Shown piece after piece: positions 16,345-24,428 of a stretch of 64,000 nt of DNA. Numbering within the stretch: the first letter of the stretch is position 1; each line of letters starts with the position of its first letter. A program made the position numbers and the translations under genes. This DNA comes from CALLPQ01 sp038531745. GTDB lineage: Bacteria; Pseudomonadota; Alphaproteobacteria; Caulobacterales; Parvularculaceae. The stretch covers positions 4,299 through 68,298 of the forward strand of contig JBCBBJ010000015.1 of NCBI GenBank assembly GCA_038531745.1. The letters are read 5' to 3'. The notes beneath the pieces were generated by a model. That model was not told the DNA's origin. It worked only from the letters and a program-made list of their open reading frames with translations, and ran no database searches.

Positions 16345-17539
16345 TCTGCCTGCGCACCGCGCGTTGGGCATAAGAAGGGGTCATCATGGTCTTAGGGTGC
16401 GCAGCCATGATCTGACTGCGGATCATCTCTTGACCCTTCAAGACGCGTGGCAGGCCCTTGTGAGGGCGGACCCGTCGGCAAACCTATTTTTTACCCCGCT
16501 TATGGGTGACGGTCTCGTTACGTTGCGCCAAACCCCAACGATGGCCCCGGCGCGCACCTTTGAAGTATGGCACGGCGATCAACTGGCCGCGTTTTTGCCG
16601 CTCGAACCGGTTCGCCAATTGGGACGTCTTACCTTTCCACACCAGCAAAGTGTCCATTGGCGGCATCGGTTTTTGGCCGAACCCCTGATTGATCCCCAGC
16701 ATTTACCGGCGGTGTGTGCCTTGCTTTTAACCTGGCTTGGTCAGCAAAAGAGTGGCGGGTTTGCTTTGAGCTTGCCATTGCTGCGCGGCGATGACGCATT
16801 TTTTACTGCGCTTTGTGCCGCCGCAACGACGCGCGGCATTGCCCACTATGTGGTGCATCGCGATAGCCGCCCAGCAATGATCCTCCCAATGATCCTCCCT
16901 GGACGGATAAATCAGTCTTTTGAGCAGTACCTTGCGAGCCGTTTTTCTGGTCCAACTCTAAAAAAGCTTCGGGCCAAGCGACGCAAACTGGCAAGGCTGG
17001 GGCCGTTGCGCCATGAACAGCTCGCCGCAAGCGAGGATGTTTCGCCCTGGTTTGAAACGTTCCTCGCCCTGGAGCATGATGGTTGGAAAGGCGAGCGTGG
17101 CACCTCTATCCTCGCTGATCCGGCAGATCGGCAATTTTTTGAGGGACTGGTGAACACCGCGCACACAAGCGGCAATTTGGTGATGACCCGCACGGTGCTT
17201 GGCTTGCCCGGCGGACAAAAAACCATATCGGCCTCCATTGATATCCGGCAAGGCGATCATCAGTATGCGCTCAAAATTGCCTATGACCGCGCCTATGGCA
17301 CTTATTCGCCGGGGGTATTGCACGAGATTGATAATCTGCGGGTCCTGTGGGATGCGGCGACCGGACCCCGTCTTCTTGATTCCTGCGCGGCTTCGGATCA
17401 TCCGGTCCTTGACAAGCTTTATGCCGACAGGATTGCGCTCGCCCATCTTGTACTTGCGCCTGCAGCCGGACTTGCCGGGTTGCCATTACGCGGGTTTATG
17501 GCGGCCCGTGCGTTAGCTAAGCGTTTCGGGCGTCGGTAA
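16322..17539 (+). CDS. GNAT-superfamily acetyltransferase-like protein (CelD/BcsL, FemAB-like)
   Basis: A 405-residue protein with two tandem GNAT-like folds. The C-terminal one (about residues 210-350) carries features of the CelD/BcsL acetyltransferase group (FLALEHDGWKGERGTSILADP and YDRAYGTYSPGVLHEID). Such proteins are linked to cellulose or polysaccharide synthesis or act as FemAB-like aminoacyl transferases; the real substrate is unknown. ATG 16322 follows AAGGACCCAAAAG and is chosen over longer frames overlapping the upstream gene. The 23-base overlap suggests coupled translation. Confidence 0.8.
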   Translation: MGAPATPSLPAHRALGIRRGHHGLRVRSHDLTADHLLTLQDAWQALVRADPSANLFFTPLMGDGLVTLRQTPTMAPARTFEVWHGDQLAAFLPLEPVRQLGRLTFPHQQSVHWRHRFLAEPLIDPQHLPAVCALLLTWLGQQKSGGFALSLPLLRGDDAFFTALCAAATTRGIAHYVVHRDSRPAMILPMILPGRINQSFEQYLASRFSGPTLKKLRAKRRKLARLGPLRHEQLAASEDVSPWFETFLALEHDGWKGERGTSILADPADRQFFEGLVNTAHTSGNLVMTRTVLGLPGGQKTISASIDIRQGDHQYALKIAYDRAYGTYSPGVLHEIDNLRVLWDAATGPRLLDSCAASDHPVLDKLYADRIALAHLVLAPAAGLAGLPLRGFMAARALAKRFGRR

Positions 17540-17554
17540 TCAGCAGCGCATGGC

Positions 17555-18451
17555 CTATTTCATCAGTGTCCCATCGATCAGCTTCATGATAGCTGAAAAA
17601 TCGAGGTCATCATGGCCCGCGCTTTCCAGAAGTGCATAAAGAGCTTCGGCCTGCGCCCCGAGGGGGGTGGGGGCTTTGGCGCTATGGGCTGCCTCCTGGG
17701 CCAGACGCATATCTTTCAGCATCATGGCGGCGGCAAAACCCGGGGCATAATCTTTATTTGAAGGCGCGCCGGGAACGGGGCCCGGCGCCGGGCAATAGCT
17801 TGTCATGGACCAGGATTGCCCCGACGCGGTGGAGGCGATGTCATAGAATGTCTGCGCATCAAGGCCCAGTTTTTGGGCCAAATGAAATGCTTCACAGGTG
17901 GCAATCATTGTCGTGCCGAGCAGCATGTTATTGGCAATCTTAGCCACTTGCCCATTACCGGCGGCGCCCGCATGAAAAATATTCTTGCCCATGCCTTCCA
18001 GCACCGGCTTTGCCCGCGTGAAGGCGTCAACATTTCCACCAACCATAAAGGTCAGTGTACCCCCGGTAGCGGCGGCCACACCGCCGGAAACCGGCGCATC
18101 CACCATGGCGAAGTCTTTTTCGCCCGCCACATCGTTCACTGTTCTGGCTGTTGCCACATCGATGGTGGAGCTATCGATAAGCAAGGCGCCAGCGCGTGCG
18201 TGGGGGAGGATGCCATAATGGTCAAGATAGACCGAGCGCACATGCGCTCCGGCAGGCAGCATCGTTACAACTATATCAGCCTCGGCAACGGCGCCGGCGA
18301 CGCTATCTGCACGCTGGCACCCGGCCGCCACGGCGCGGTCAATGGCCCCGATGGAAAGGTCAGTGGCGTGAACCACGTGCCCCGCCTTGGCCAGATTGGC
18401 CGCCATGGGGCCGCCCATATTCCCCAAGCCAATAAATCCTATCGTCACCAT
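17555..18451 (-). CDS. mmsB: 3-hydroxyisobutyrate dehydrogenase
   Basis: A 298-residue NAD-dependent beta-hydroxyacid dehydrogenase of the HIBADH type, oxidising 3-hydroxyisobutyrate to methylmalonate semialdehyde in valine breakdown. An N-terminal Rossmann motif (GFIGLGNMGGPMAANL) is followed by the substrate loop with SGGVAAA and the catalytic-Lys segment (VAKIANNMLLG). The C-terminal GYDPGF-like region reads KDYAPGFAAAMMLKDMRLA, typical for this subfamily rather than for tartronate reductases. GGAGG sits six bases before the ATG. No other valine genes are adjacent. Confidence 0.9.
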   Translation of the reverse strand: MVTIGFIGLGNMGGPMAANLAKAGHVVHATDLSIGAIDRAVAAGCQRADSVAGAVAEADIVVTMLPAGAHVRSVYLDHYGILPHARAGALLIDSSTIDVATARTVNDVAGEKDFAMVDAPVSGGVAAATGGTLTFMVGGNVDAFTRAKPVLEGMGKNIFHAGAAGNGQVAKIANNMLLGTTMIATCEAFHLAQKLGLDAQTFYDIASTASGQSWSMTSYCPAPGPVPGAPSNKDYAPGFAAAMMLKDMRLAQEAAHSAKAPTPLGAQAEALYALLESAGHDDLDFSAIMKLIDGTLMK

Positions 18452-18495
18452 GCGAGGCCTCCGTTCATATGCCGGCAACCGCAGGGGTAGGCTGC

Positions 18496-18960
18496 TCAGG
18501 CTGTCCTTTCTGACGGGGTATAAAGCGCATGGGCACGGGTCACAAATGCGTCGGACATATGGGTGAACGCTTTATCGAAAACGCGGTTGCTCAATTGCTG
18601 GAGCACGAAGGACTTGAATTCAAAATCAATGGCAAAATCCACGCGGGAGCCGCCTTCGGCAAGGTCAACAAAACCCCAACAGTTTTTCAAGGTGCGGATT
18701 GGCCCCTCCACATAGTCCACATGGATCGCCAGATTGGGGCGATCAAGCTTCACCCGGCATTTGAACTGTTCACGGAATATCTTGTATTGTACGATCATTT
18801 GCGCCGTAATTTCCCCATGGTCGCGGTCGCCCTTGCGCTTAAGAACGCGCAGGCCCGTACAATAGGGTACAAAAGCCGGATAGTCCTCGATGTCCGCCAC
18901 CAGATCGAACATCTGCTGGGCGCTGAAGGGGACCAGATGGGACTGTTCACGCTGGGCCAT
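18496..18960 (-). CDS. RatA/COQ10-like START-domain (SRPBCC) protein
   Basis: A 154-residue protein of the RatA/COQ10 family, a helix-grip fold with a hydrophobic cavity. Key segments are VPFSAQQMFDLVADIEDYPAFVPYC at the N-terminus and the C-terminal helix with LSNRVFDKAFTHMSDAF. E. coli RatA has been described as a ribosome-association toxin, whereas COQ10 binds ubiquinone. In alphaproteobacteria this gene commonly follows lipA, as here, so a quinone or lipoyl-linked role is as likely as a toxin role. The start at 18960 fits the family; an upstream ATG at 18984 would overlap the GST gene by 16 bases. Confidence 0.85.
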   Translation of the reverse strand: MAQREQSHLVPFSAQQMFDLVADIEDYPAFVPYCTGLRVLKRKGDRDHGEITAQMIVQYKIFREQFKCRVKLDRPNLAIHVDYVEGPIRTLKNCWGFVDLAEGGSRVDFAIDFEFKSFVLQQLSNRVFDKAFTHMSDAFVTRAHALYTPSERTA

Positions 18961-18968
18961 AGGGGTCG

Positions 18969-19661
18969 TCAGCACCCGGCGCATTTGGCTTGGCGGCCAT
19001 AGCCATCGAACAAGTCTAACATCCGCTCCAGCCAGGTGGTTACAATTTCGGGCTGGGGATAGAGGGTCTCCCCCGTGATGGAGCGTTGCCAAAGAAAAGG
19101 CGCAAGAACCAGATAGTCAGGCAGGGCCGGCACGTTGCCGGACAGGTAGGGTTGGTGCGCCAACAATGTCGCCAGGGTTTCCATGGCACCCGCCGCTTTT
19201 TCAGCCTGGCCAGGGGCTTGCGCCATCGCATCAAGCTTTTGGCCAAAACGCGCCTCACGGTTTGGCACAAAATAATCGCGGTCATCCGCGCTAAGGGCAT
19301 CGGCTACGCGATGGAAAAGAAGGGGCCCCACCGCCGGATAGAGGGCCTGACCAAGAAAGTCGCTAACTTCACGGACCCGCGCAGCGCCCGCATCGCCATC
19401 AACCAGCGGATTGGCCTGTACATTCGCATCAAGCCAATTGACGATTTGATCACTGCCCTTGATCAGGTCATCACCAACCTTGAGCATAGGCAGCCTGCCA
19501 TATTCAGGGTCCGGATAATGTGCCTTGGGTTGAAAGCCCAGCGCGTTGGTGTCGAATTCCACCTGTTTGTGCTTCAGGGCATATTTTGCGAGCCAACAGA
19601 ATGGCGAAAACCGCACATCTTGGTCGTGGCCAGCAAGGTCATAGAGGATGTAACTTGTCAT
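18969..19661 (-). CDS. Glutathione S-transferase family protein (beta-etherase-like)
   Basis: A 230-residue protein with a thioredoxin-like N-terminal domain (about residues 1-80; DVRFSPFCWLAKYALKHK as the glutathione site, GRLPML and DQIVNWLD later) and an all-helical C-terminal domain. The N-terminal motif resembles the LigE/LigF-type or etherase-like GSTs more than the classical classes. Reaction and substrate are not deducible. It lies between lipA and the ratA-like gene, 50 bases from lipA and eight bases ahead of the ratA-like start, and probably belongs to that transcript. Confidence 0.8.
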   Translation of the reverse strand: MTSYILYDLAGHDQDVRFSPFCWLAKYALKHKQVEFDTNALGFQPKAHYPDPEYGRLPMLKVGDDLIKGSDQIVNWLDANVQANPLVDGDAGAARVREVSDFLGQALYPAVGPLLFHRVADALSADDRDYFVPNREARFGQKLDAMAQAPGQAEKAAGAMETLATLLAHQPYLSGNVPALPDYLVLAPFLWQRSITGETLYPQPEIVTTWLERMLDLFDGYGRQAKCAGC

Positions 19662-19711
19662 TGTACAAAGTATTCCAAATGATAGCTGTCAACGCGGGCT
19701 GCGCCCACACT

Positions 19712-20680
19712 TTAGATGCGTGATGCGACGCGGCGTGCCGCCTGCAGTTTTTCAAAGTCCGCATCCGCGTGATAGGAAGACCGCGTTAGGGGGCTGGAAG
19801 AAACCATCAAAAAGCCCTTGGCGCGGGCCAGAACCTCATAGTTGGCAAATTCTTCTGGCGTCACAAACCGATCGATGGCGGCATGTTTGCGGGTCGGTTG
19901 CAGATATTGCCCGATGGTCAGGAAATCGATCCCGGCCGCGCGCATATCGTCCATGACTTGCATCACCTCTTCGCGGCTTTCGCCGAGGCCAACCATCAGA
20001 CCCGATTTGGTGAACAATGTGGGATCACGGTCTTTGACTTTTTCAAGGAGGCGCAATGAATGGTAATAACGGGCACCGGGCCGGATCGACAGATAAAGCC
20101 GCGGCACCGTTTCCAGATTGTGATTGAAGACATCCGGCCGCGCATCAATAACCACTTCTGCGGCATCATCTTTACGCAGAAAATCCGGTGTGAGGATTTC
20201 AATGGTTGTGTCCGGATTATAGGCGCGGATTGTTGTGACAACATCGGCAAAATGCTGCGCGCCGCCATCGGCAAGATCGTCGCGGTCAACCGATGTTATC
20301 ACCACATGGCGCAAGCCCATCTCCGCCACGGCCTCGGCAACCTTGCGTGGCTCTTCGGGGTCCAATGGCGCAGGCTTCCCGGTTTTCACATTGCAAAAGC
20401 TGCATGCGCGGGTGCAGGTGTCCCCCATGATCATCATGGTGGCGTGCTTCTTGTCCCAACACTCGCCGATATTTGGGCAAGCGGCCTCCTCGCACACGGT
20501 GTGCAAGCCTTTGTCATGGACAATTTTGGAAGTGTCGCGGAACCCCTTTGAGACCGGCGCCTTCACGCGGATCCATTCAGGTTTGCGCAAAATGGGCGTA
20601 TCGGGGCGCTTCGCCTTCTCGGGATGGCGCAGTTTGGTGGCGCCGTTGGCAAGGCCAGTTTTGTCGATCAGTGTTGTCAT
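19712..20680 (-). CDS. lipA: Lipoyl synthase
   Basis: A 322-residue radical-SAM enzyme that inserts two sulfurs into the octanoyl chain on lipoyl-carrier proteins. The auxiliary-cluster motif CEEAACPNIGEC and the radical-SAM motif CTRACSFC are complete, and RSSYHADADF near the C-terminus matches the conserved R-S-S-Y element. The start at 20680 begins MTTLIDKTG; an upstream in-frame Met adds ten residues without support. A second lipoate gene, lipB, is at 62.6-63.3 kb in this window. Confidence 0.97.
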   Translation of the reverse strand: MTTLIDKTGLANGATKLRHPEKAKRPDTPILRKPEWIRVKAPVSKGFRDTSKIVHDKGLHTVCEEAACPNIGECWDKKHATMMIMGDTCTRACSFCNVKTGKPAPLDPEEPRKVAEAVAEMGLRHVVITSVDRDDLADGGAQHFADVVTTIRAYNPDTTIEILTPDFLRKDDAAEVVIDARPDVFNHNLETVPRLYLSIRPGARYYHSLRLLEKVKDRDPTLFTKSGLMVGLGESREEVMQVMDDMRAAGIDFLTIGQYLQPTRKHAAIDRFVTPEEFANYEVLARAKGFLMVSSSPLTRSSYHADADFEKLQAARRVASRI

Positions 20681-20740
20681 AACTGGGATGTAGCAGTCCG
20701 AGGCCACCATTTGAAGGGGCGCTTAGTGAAGCAGCCCGCG

Positions 20741-21442
20741 CTAGGGCGCGTAGCCAACCCAGCCGCGCCAAGTGAAAGCCGCATAAAACGCCGTCACGTC
20801 CCGCAATCCGGCATCGCGCAAAATCCGTTCATCCGTGGCAGGATCAAGGGCGTAAATCTCGTCGGCGATGACGCCCCGCCCCTCCGCGGCGAGCGCGGGG
20901 TCCATGCCCGATGCGGTGCTAAAAGCCTGATGCCGGTCGAGCCAAACGTCACGGTCGCCCGCACTTTGCGGAAAACTCACATGGGCGCAGATAAACGGCG
21001 CCCCGGGTTTCAGACGACGGACAAGTTGCCCGACGGTATCCCGGCGCGCTTCGGGCTCAATGAAGTGTAAGGTCAAGAGACTTGTGGCGCCGTCAAACGG
21101 GCCAACGGGCGCATCCTCCGCATAGCCGTGATGAAAGGACACGCGCGCGCCTAAGGATTGCAGGTTTTTGGCCGCCTCATCAAGCATGGCCTTTGCGGGC
21201 TCAACCCCCAAAAATCGCCACTCGGCGTTTTCGCGCGCAAACGCCTCAATCTCGGCGCCGCCGCCAGCGCCATGCACGAAAATATTCCCTTTCGCGCCAG
21301 CACGCTCGCGCAGCAACACCCCCGCCATCCGCTGCATCGCCCCATAACCCGGCATAAACCGCGCCGGCCCATCGCGATAGTCAGCAGCGTGAGCCGGATC
21401 ATCAAAAATCTCAGCATATGAAGAAGAAGAGGGGTCGGTCAT
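20741..21442 (-). CDS. Class I SAM-dependent methyltransferase
   Basis: A 233-residue methyltransferase with motif I at IFVHGAGGGAEIEAF (about residues 52-66), the acidic residue in FLGVEPAKAM and a motif II/III region at LLTLHFIEPEARRDTVGQLVRRLKPG. The substrate is unknown. Its spacing (60 bases to lipA) would allow co-transcription. The N-terminal YAEIFDDPAHAADYRDGPARFMPGY is shared with a group of generic, often CmoA-like, methyltransferases. Confidence in fold is high and in function low. Confidence 0.85.
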   Translation of the reverse strand: MTDPSSSSYAEIFDDPAHAADYRDGPARFMPGYGAMQRMAGVLLRERAGAKGNIFVHGAGGGAEIEAFARENAEWRFLGVEPAKAMLDEAAKNLQSLGARVSFHHGYAEDAPVGPFDGATSLLTLHFIEPEARRDTVGQLVRRLKPGAPFICAHVSFPQSAGDRDVWLDRHQAFSTASGMDPALAAEGRGVIADEIYALDPATDERILRDAGLRDVTAFYAAFTWRGWVGYAP

Positions 21443-21519
21443 AGGGAAATTCCGCTTGAGGGGGCTATGGTCAGTATACCGCTCTTCACCATGGTTTGGT
21501 TCAAGGGATGATCAAATGG

Positions 21520-22623
21520 TTACTGGTCTTTTACAGCATCATAGAGCGCCGCCTCGAACGCATCGCTCGCCCGTCCCCAGGTGAACCGTTCGGCTGTGGT
21601 CCTGGCATTTCGGGATAGGGCTTCCCACGCTGTCGGCGATTTGGTGAGGACCGTTTGGACCCCCGTGGCCAGAGCCTCCGGCGTACGATCGGCACATAAG
21701 AAACCGTTTGCTGCTGTGACCGCTTCGGTCGAAATGCCCGCATGGGTCGAAATGACCGGCGTGCCGCAGGCCATGGCTTCAATGATGGGCAAGCCAAAGC
21801 CTTCATGATCGCTGGTCACCAGCCACGCATCGCACATAGCATAAAGCCCCGGGATATCGGATTGCGCTGGGCGCTTTATGAACTGCGTGCGGTCTGGAAA
21901 CTGGTGCGCGTCGAGGGGATCTTGCGCGCCGAAAACCAGAAACTGAAGATCAGCAATCTGCGCGGCTAAACGGTTTATCGTTGCCACAGCAAGATCAGGG
22001 TTTTTGAAGGCCGCGGAAGAATACATATATCCCAAGGTCGGCGGCCGACCGCGGACACGTTCAGGTGCTCGGAAACGGGCCAGATCAATACCATTTTCAA
22101 CGAGGGTGCAGCCCTGTGCGCCGGGCCCCGATTGATCGGCCTCGACTTTTTCACACAGCCAGCGGCAAACCCCAATCTGATAAAAAGGATATCGATAGGT
22201 TTCGCGAACGCGGTCCGCGTCGGGCGCGCCGGGGTAAAGCGGCTCATAGCCTTGGATGAAATAAACCTTGCGACCTTTTTCGGGGCCCAGATTGCAAATC
22301 CATTCGGCGGTTTCCCACCAGGTCGCGATAACCACATCGGCGTCCGGAAAATCATCCGTTGAGGGACCATCTGGGCGTTTAATCAGCGTTAGATCAAGGC
22401 CGGCCTCGTCAAAATGCTGGGTATTGATAGGGGATGCGGGCAGCCGGCCAGTTTTCACCAGCGACCGCACCATGGCGCGGGGGTTTGTGCGGCTATTGTC
22501 GACGGCGACGATGTGAACCTGGTGGCCTTTCTCCTTCAGGCAGCGGGCATGGTCGGCAATGATCCGGATACCCCCTGAAAGATCGGGATTGCAGACAACG
22601 AAAGTGATCGTGAGTTTTCTCAT
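21520..22623 (-). CDS. Glycosyltransferase family 4 protein
   Basis: A 367-residue GT-B glycosyltransferase. The N-terminal domain starts VVCNPDLSGGIRIIADHARCLKEKGHQV, and the donor-binding C-terminal domain has the E-x7-E motif in HEGFGLPIIEAMACGTPVISTHAG (E at the start of EGFG and in IIEAM). Such retaining transferases add hexose or rhamnose to lipid-linked glycans; LSGGIRI at the N-terminus is reminiscent of the WsaF-like rhamnosyltransferases. It ends upstream of the flippase reading the same way (12 bases apart), so the two form a polysaccharide operon. Confidence 0.9.
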   Translation of the reverse strand: MRKLTITFVVCNPDLSGGIRIIADHARCLKEKGHQVHIVAVDNSRTNPRAMVRSLVKTGRLPASPINTQHFDEAGLDLTLIKRPDGPSTDDFPDADVVIATWWETAEWICNLGPEKGRKVYFIQGYEPLYPGAPDADRVRETYRYPFYQIGVCRWLCEKVEADQSGPGAQGCTLVENGIDLARFRAPERVRGRPPTLGYMYSSAAFKNPDLAVATINRLAAQIADLQFLVFGAQDPLDAHQFPDRTQFIKRPAQSDIPGLYAMCDAWLVTSDHEGFGLPIIEAMACGTPVISTHAGISTEAVTAANGFLCADRTPEALATGVQTVLTKSPTAWEALSRNARTTAERFTWGRASDAFEAALYDAVKDQ

Positions 22624-22635
22624 CGTGAACCGTGG

Positions 22636-24114
22636 CTAGATAGCAGCAAGACCAAGCGCTGCTACAAATGCAAAGACAATCATGGGTACCTCGCGGACCG
22701 GCGATAAGCGGACATGCCTGCGCACATTTACCCAGCAAAAGGGCACAATGGAGAATTGAGCGAAGGCGGAAAACATGATTGCGGTTCTAAGGTCAGTTAA
22801 TTGTAACATGATCGGCGTGAGCACAAGCATAAACACCATTGGAAATAACGTCATGATCATAAAATTTCGGCTTTCGCCAACCGCCAGCAAAACCGAACTA
22901 AGAAGATGATAGGGAAGCGCCAAGATAATAATTGCAAGGATTTTGAGGTAAGTGGTAACCGTCCCATAATCATCAGGGTAAAGAATAGTAAACGCAAAAT
23001 CTGATAACAGAATAACAGCACAAAACAACAGGGCGTAGCCAATATCCAAATAGGTGCGGTACTGATAATAGACTGATGTCAAATCCTGTTTGCGCTCACG
23101 CCAAACCTCGGCTAACGAGGTATAGATGATCCGACGTTGTAGAATGTCCGAAAGAACGAGCGCAACGGTGATCCAGATGGTGGCGATTGCATAATAACCA
23201 TAGTCTTCGCGTGCCATCACCGCGCCAAAGATGAAATGATCACCGCGTTGCGTCACAAACCCGGCAAAGGAGGCGACCAATAGCCATTTGCCAAAACTGA
23301 AAATTTCGCCGAACAAGGCCCGGTCAAAGCCAATAAAAATGTCCGGTCCCTTCAAGAAAAAGTGAGAGCCCAACGTTGTCGCAATCGTGGCGGTCAAGGC
23401 ACCAAAGACCAACGAATAGGCGCCAGCCCCCAGGAAAAAAGCCGAGATCATACCGATCACCGCCAGGATTTGTGTGCTGATTTCAAGGGTCACCAGACGT
23501 TCCATTTTTAGATCACGCTGGCACAGCACCATTTTCAATGAACGCATTCCTTCCAGCAAACCGCATAGCGCAATAATCACCAAAAAAACCGGCAGGCGGG
23601 GGTCAACAAACACCGTGTCAGGATTAAAAAGCTCCCGGCCATTCAGCACCACAACACCCAGCGCCACCCCTAAAATCACGATGGCGATCAGGACGCCGCG
23701 CGCAAGCTGCATCGTGAAAGCCGTTGCCAAAAATCGCGGCTTATCACTTTCGTCACTTCGGATAATGCTGGTATTGATTCCTACATCGGAGACCATGATC
23801 ATCAGCACCTGAAGGGAAACGGTAATTGCCATTAGGCCGAAGGCATCAGCGGTCAAAAGCCGCGTCATAATCAGGTTTGAGAGCAAGCGGATGACTTGCC
23901 CGGCACCAAAACCGATTATTGAAACCGCCCCGCTTTGTAGAACCCTTTGTTTTAGGGGCGCTCGCGGCGGTGACACTAAATCAGGGCCCGCAGCGGCATC
24001 AGCCGCCACATCAGTTGGATGCTGCGCAGTGTTAGGCGCAGACGGGGCCCGATTGAGCGGTTTGGGTCCATTTTCTATTGACCGGTCATTGGAGGTTGAG
24101 GGGGCGCCGGTCAT
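22636..24114 (-). CDS. Polysaccharide flippase (Wzx/MOP-type exporter)
   Basis: A 492-residue integral membrane protein with about 12-14 hydrophobic segments after a roughly 45-residue polar, Pro/Ala-rich N-terminus. The layout fits the MOP superfamily of lipid-linked oligosaccharide flippases (Wzx-like), which move repeat units across the inner membrane for polymerisation. Motifs include GFGAGQVIRLLSNLIMTRLL at the first helix. It precedes the glycosyltransferase (12-base gap) and is divergent from the Wzy-like gene, with 314 bases between them. Confidence 0.85.
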   Translation of the reverse strand: MTGAPSTSNDRSIENGPKPLNRAPSAPNTAQHPTDVAADAAAGPDLVSPPRAPLKQRVLQSGAVSIIGFGAGQVIRLLSNLIMTRLLTADAFGLMAITVSLQVLMIMVSDVGINTSIIRSDESDKPRFLATAFTMQLARGVLIAIVILGVALGVVVLNGRELFNPDTVFVDPRLPVFLVIIALCGLLEGMRSLKMVLCQRDLKMERLVTLEISTQILAVIGMISAFFLGAGAYSLVFGALTATIATTLGSHFFLKGPDIFIGFDRALFGEIFSFGKWLLVASFAGFVTQRGDHFIFGAVMAREDYGYYAIATIWITVALVLSDILQRRIIYTSLAEVWRERKQDLTSVYYQYRTYLDIGYALLFCAVILLSDFAFTILYPDDYGTVTTYLKILAIIILALPYHLLSSVLLAVGESRNFMIMTLFPMVFMLVLTPIMLQLTDLRTAIMFSAFAQFSIVPFCWVNVRRHVRLSPVREVPMIVFAFVAALGLAAI

Positions 24115-24428
24115 GGGCGGGTCATCTCCATTAAGAAGCCGCGTTAAAAAAAGAGCGGCAGGTTCCGTTTTTGCCCCGCAAACGCCGCTGCCAATGCAAA
24201 AGCGCTCGCCGGTCTACCATGCTGGCGTTGACACACAAGGGGACACCGCGTCCGGTCGCAATCCAGGGCCACGGTGTTGGACATAACCCAGCCCTTATTG
24301 AAGCCCTGTTAAAATTCGTCGCCTAGAACCGTTTTGAGGATGCCGCCGCAACGCTGATCGACGGCTGTTTGCCTGCCTCGTCAAAAGCGGCTATCTGCGG
24401 GCCTTCGTTTTCGGGTTGGAACCGGTCG
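24115..24428. other. Divergent gap between flippase and Wzy-like gene
   Basis: Roughly 310 bases with no gene. A TTGACA at 24229-24234 lacks a -10 element at the right distance. Nothing else stands out apart from a purine-rich stretch near 24145-24155. Both flanking genes are presumably transcribed from here. Confidence 0.4.
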
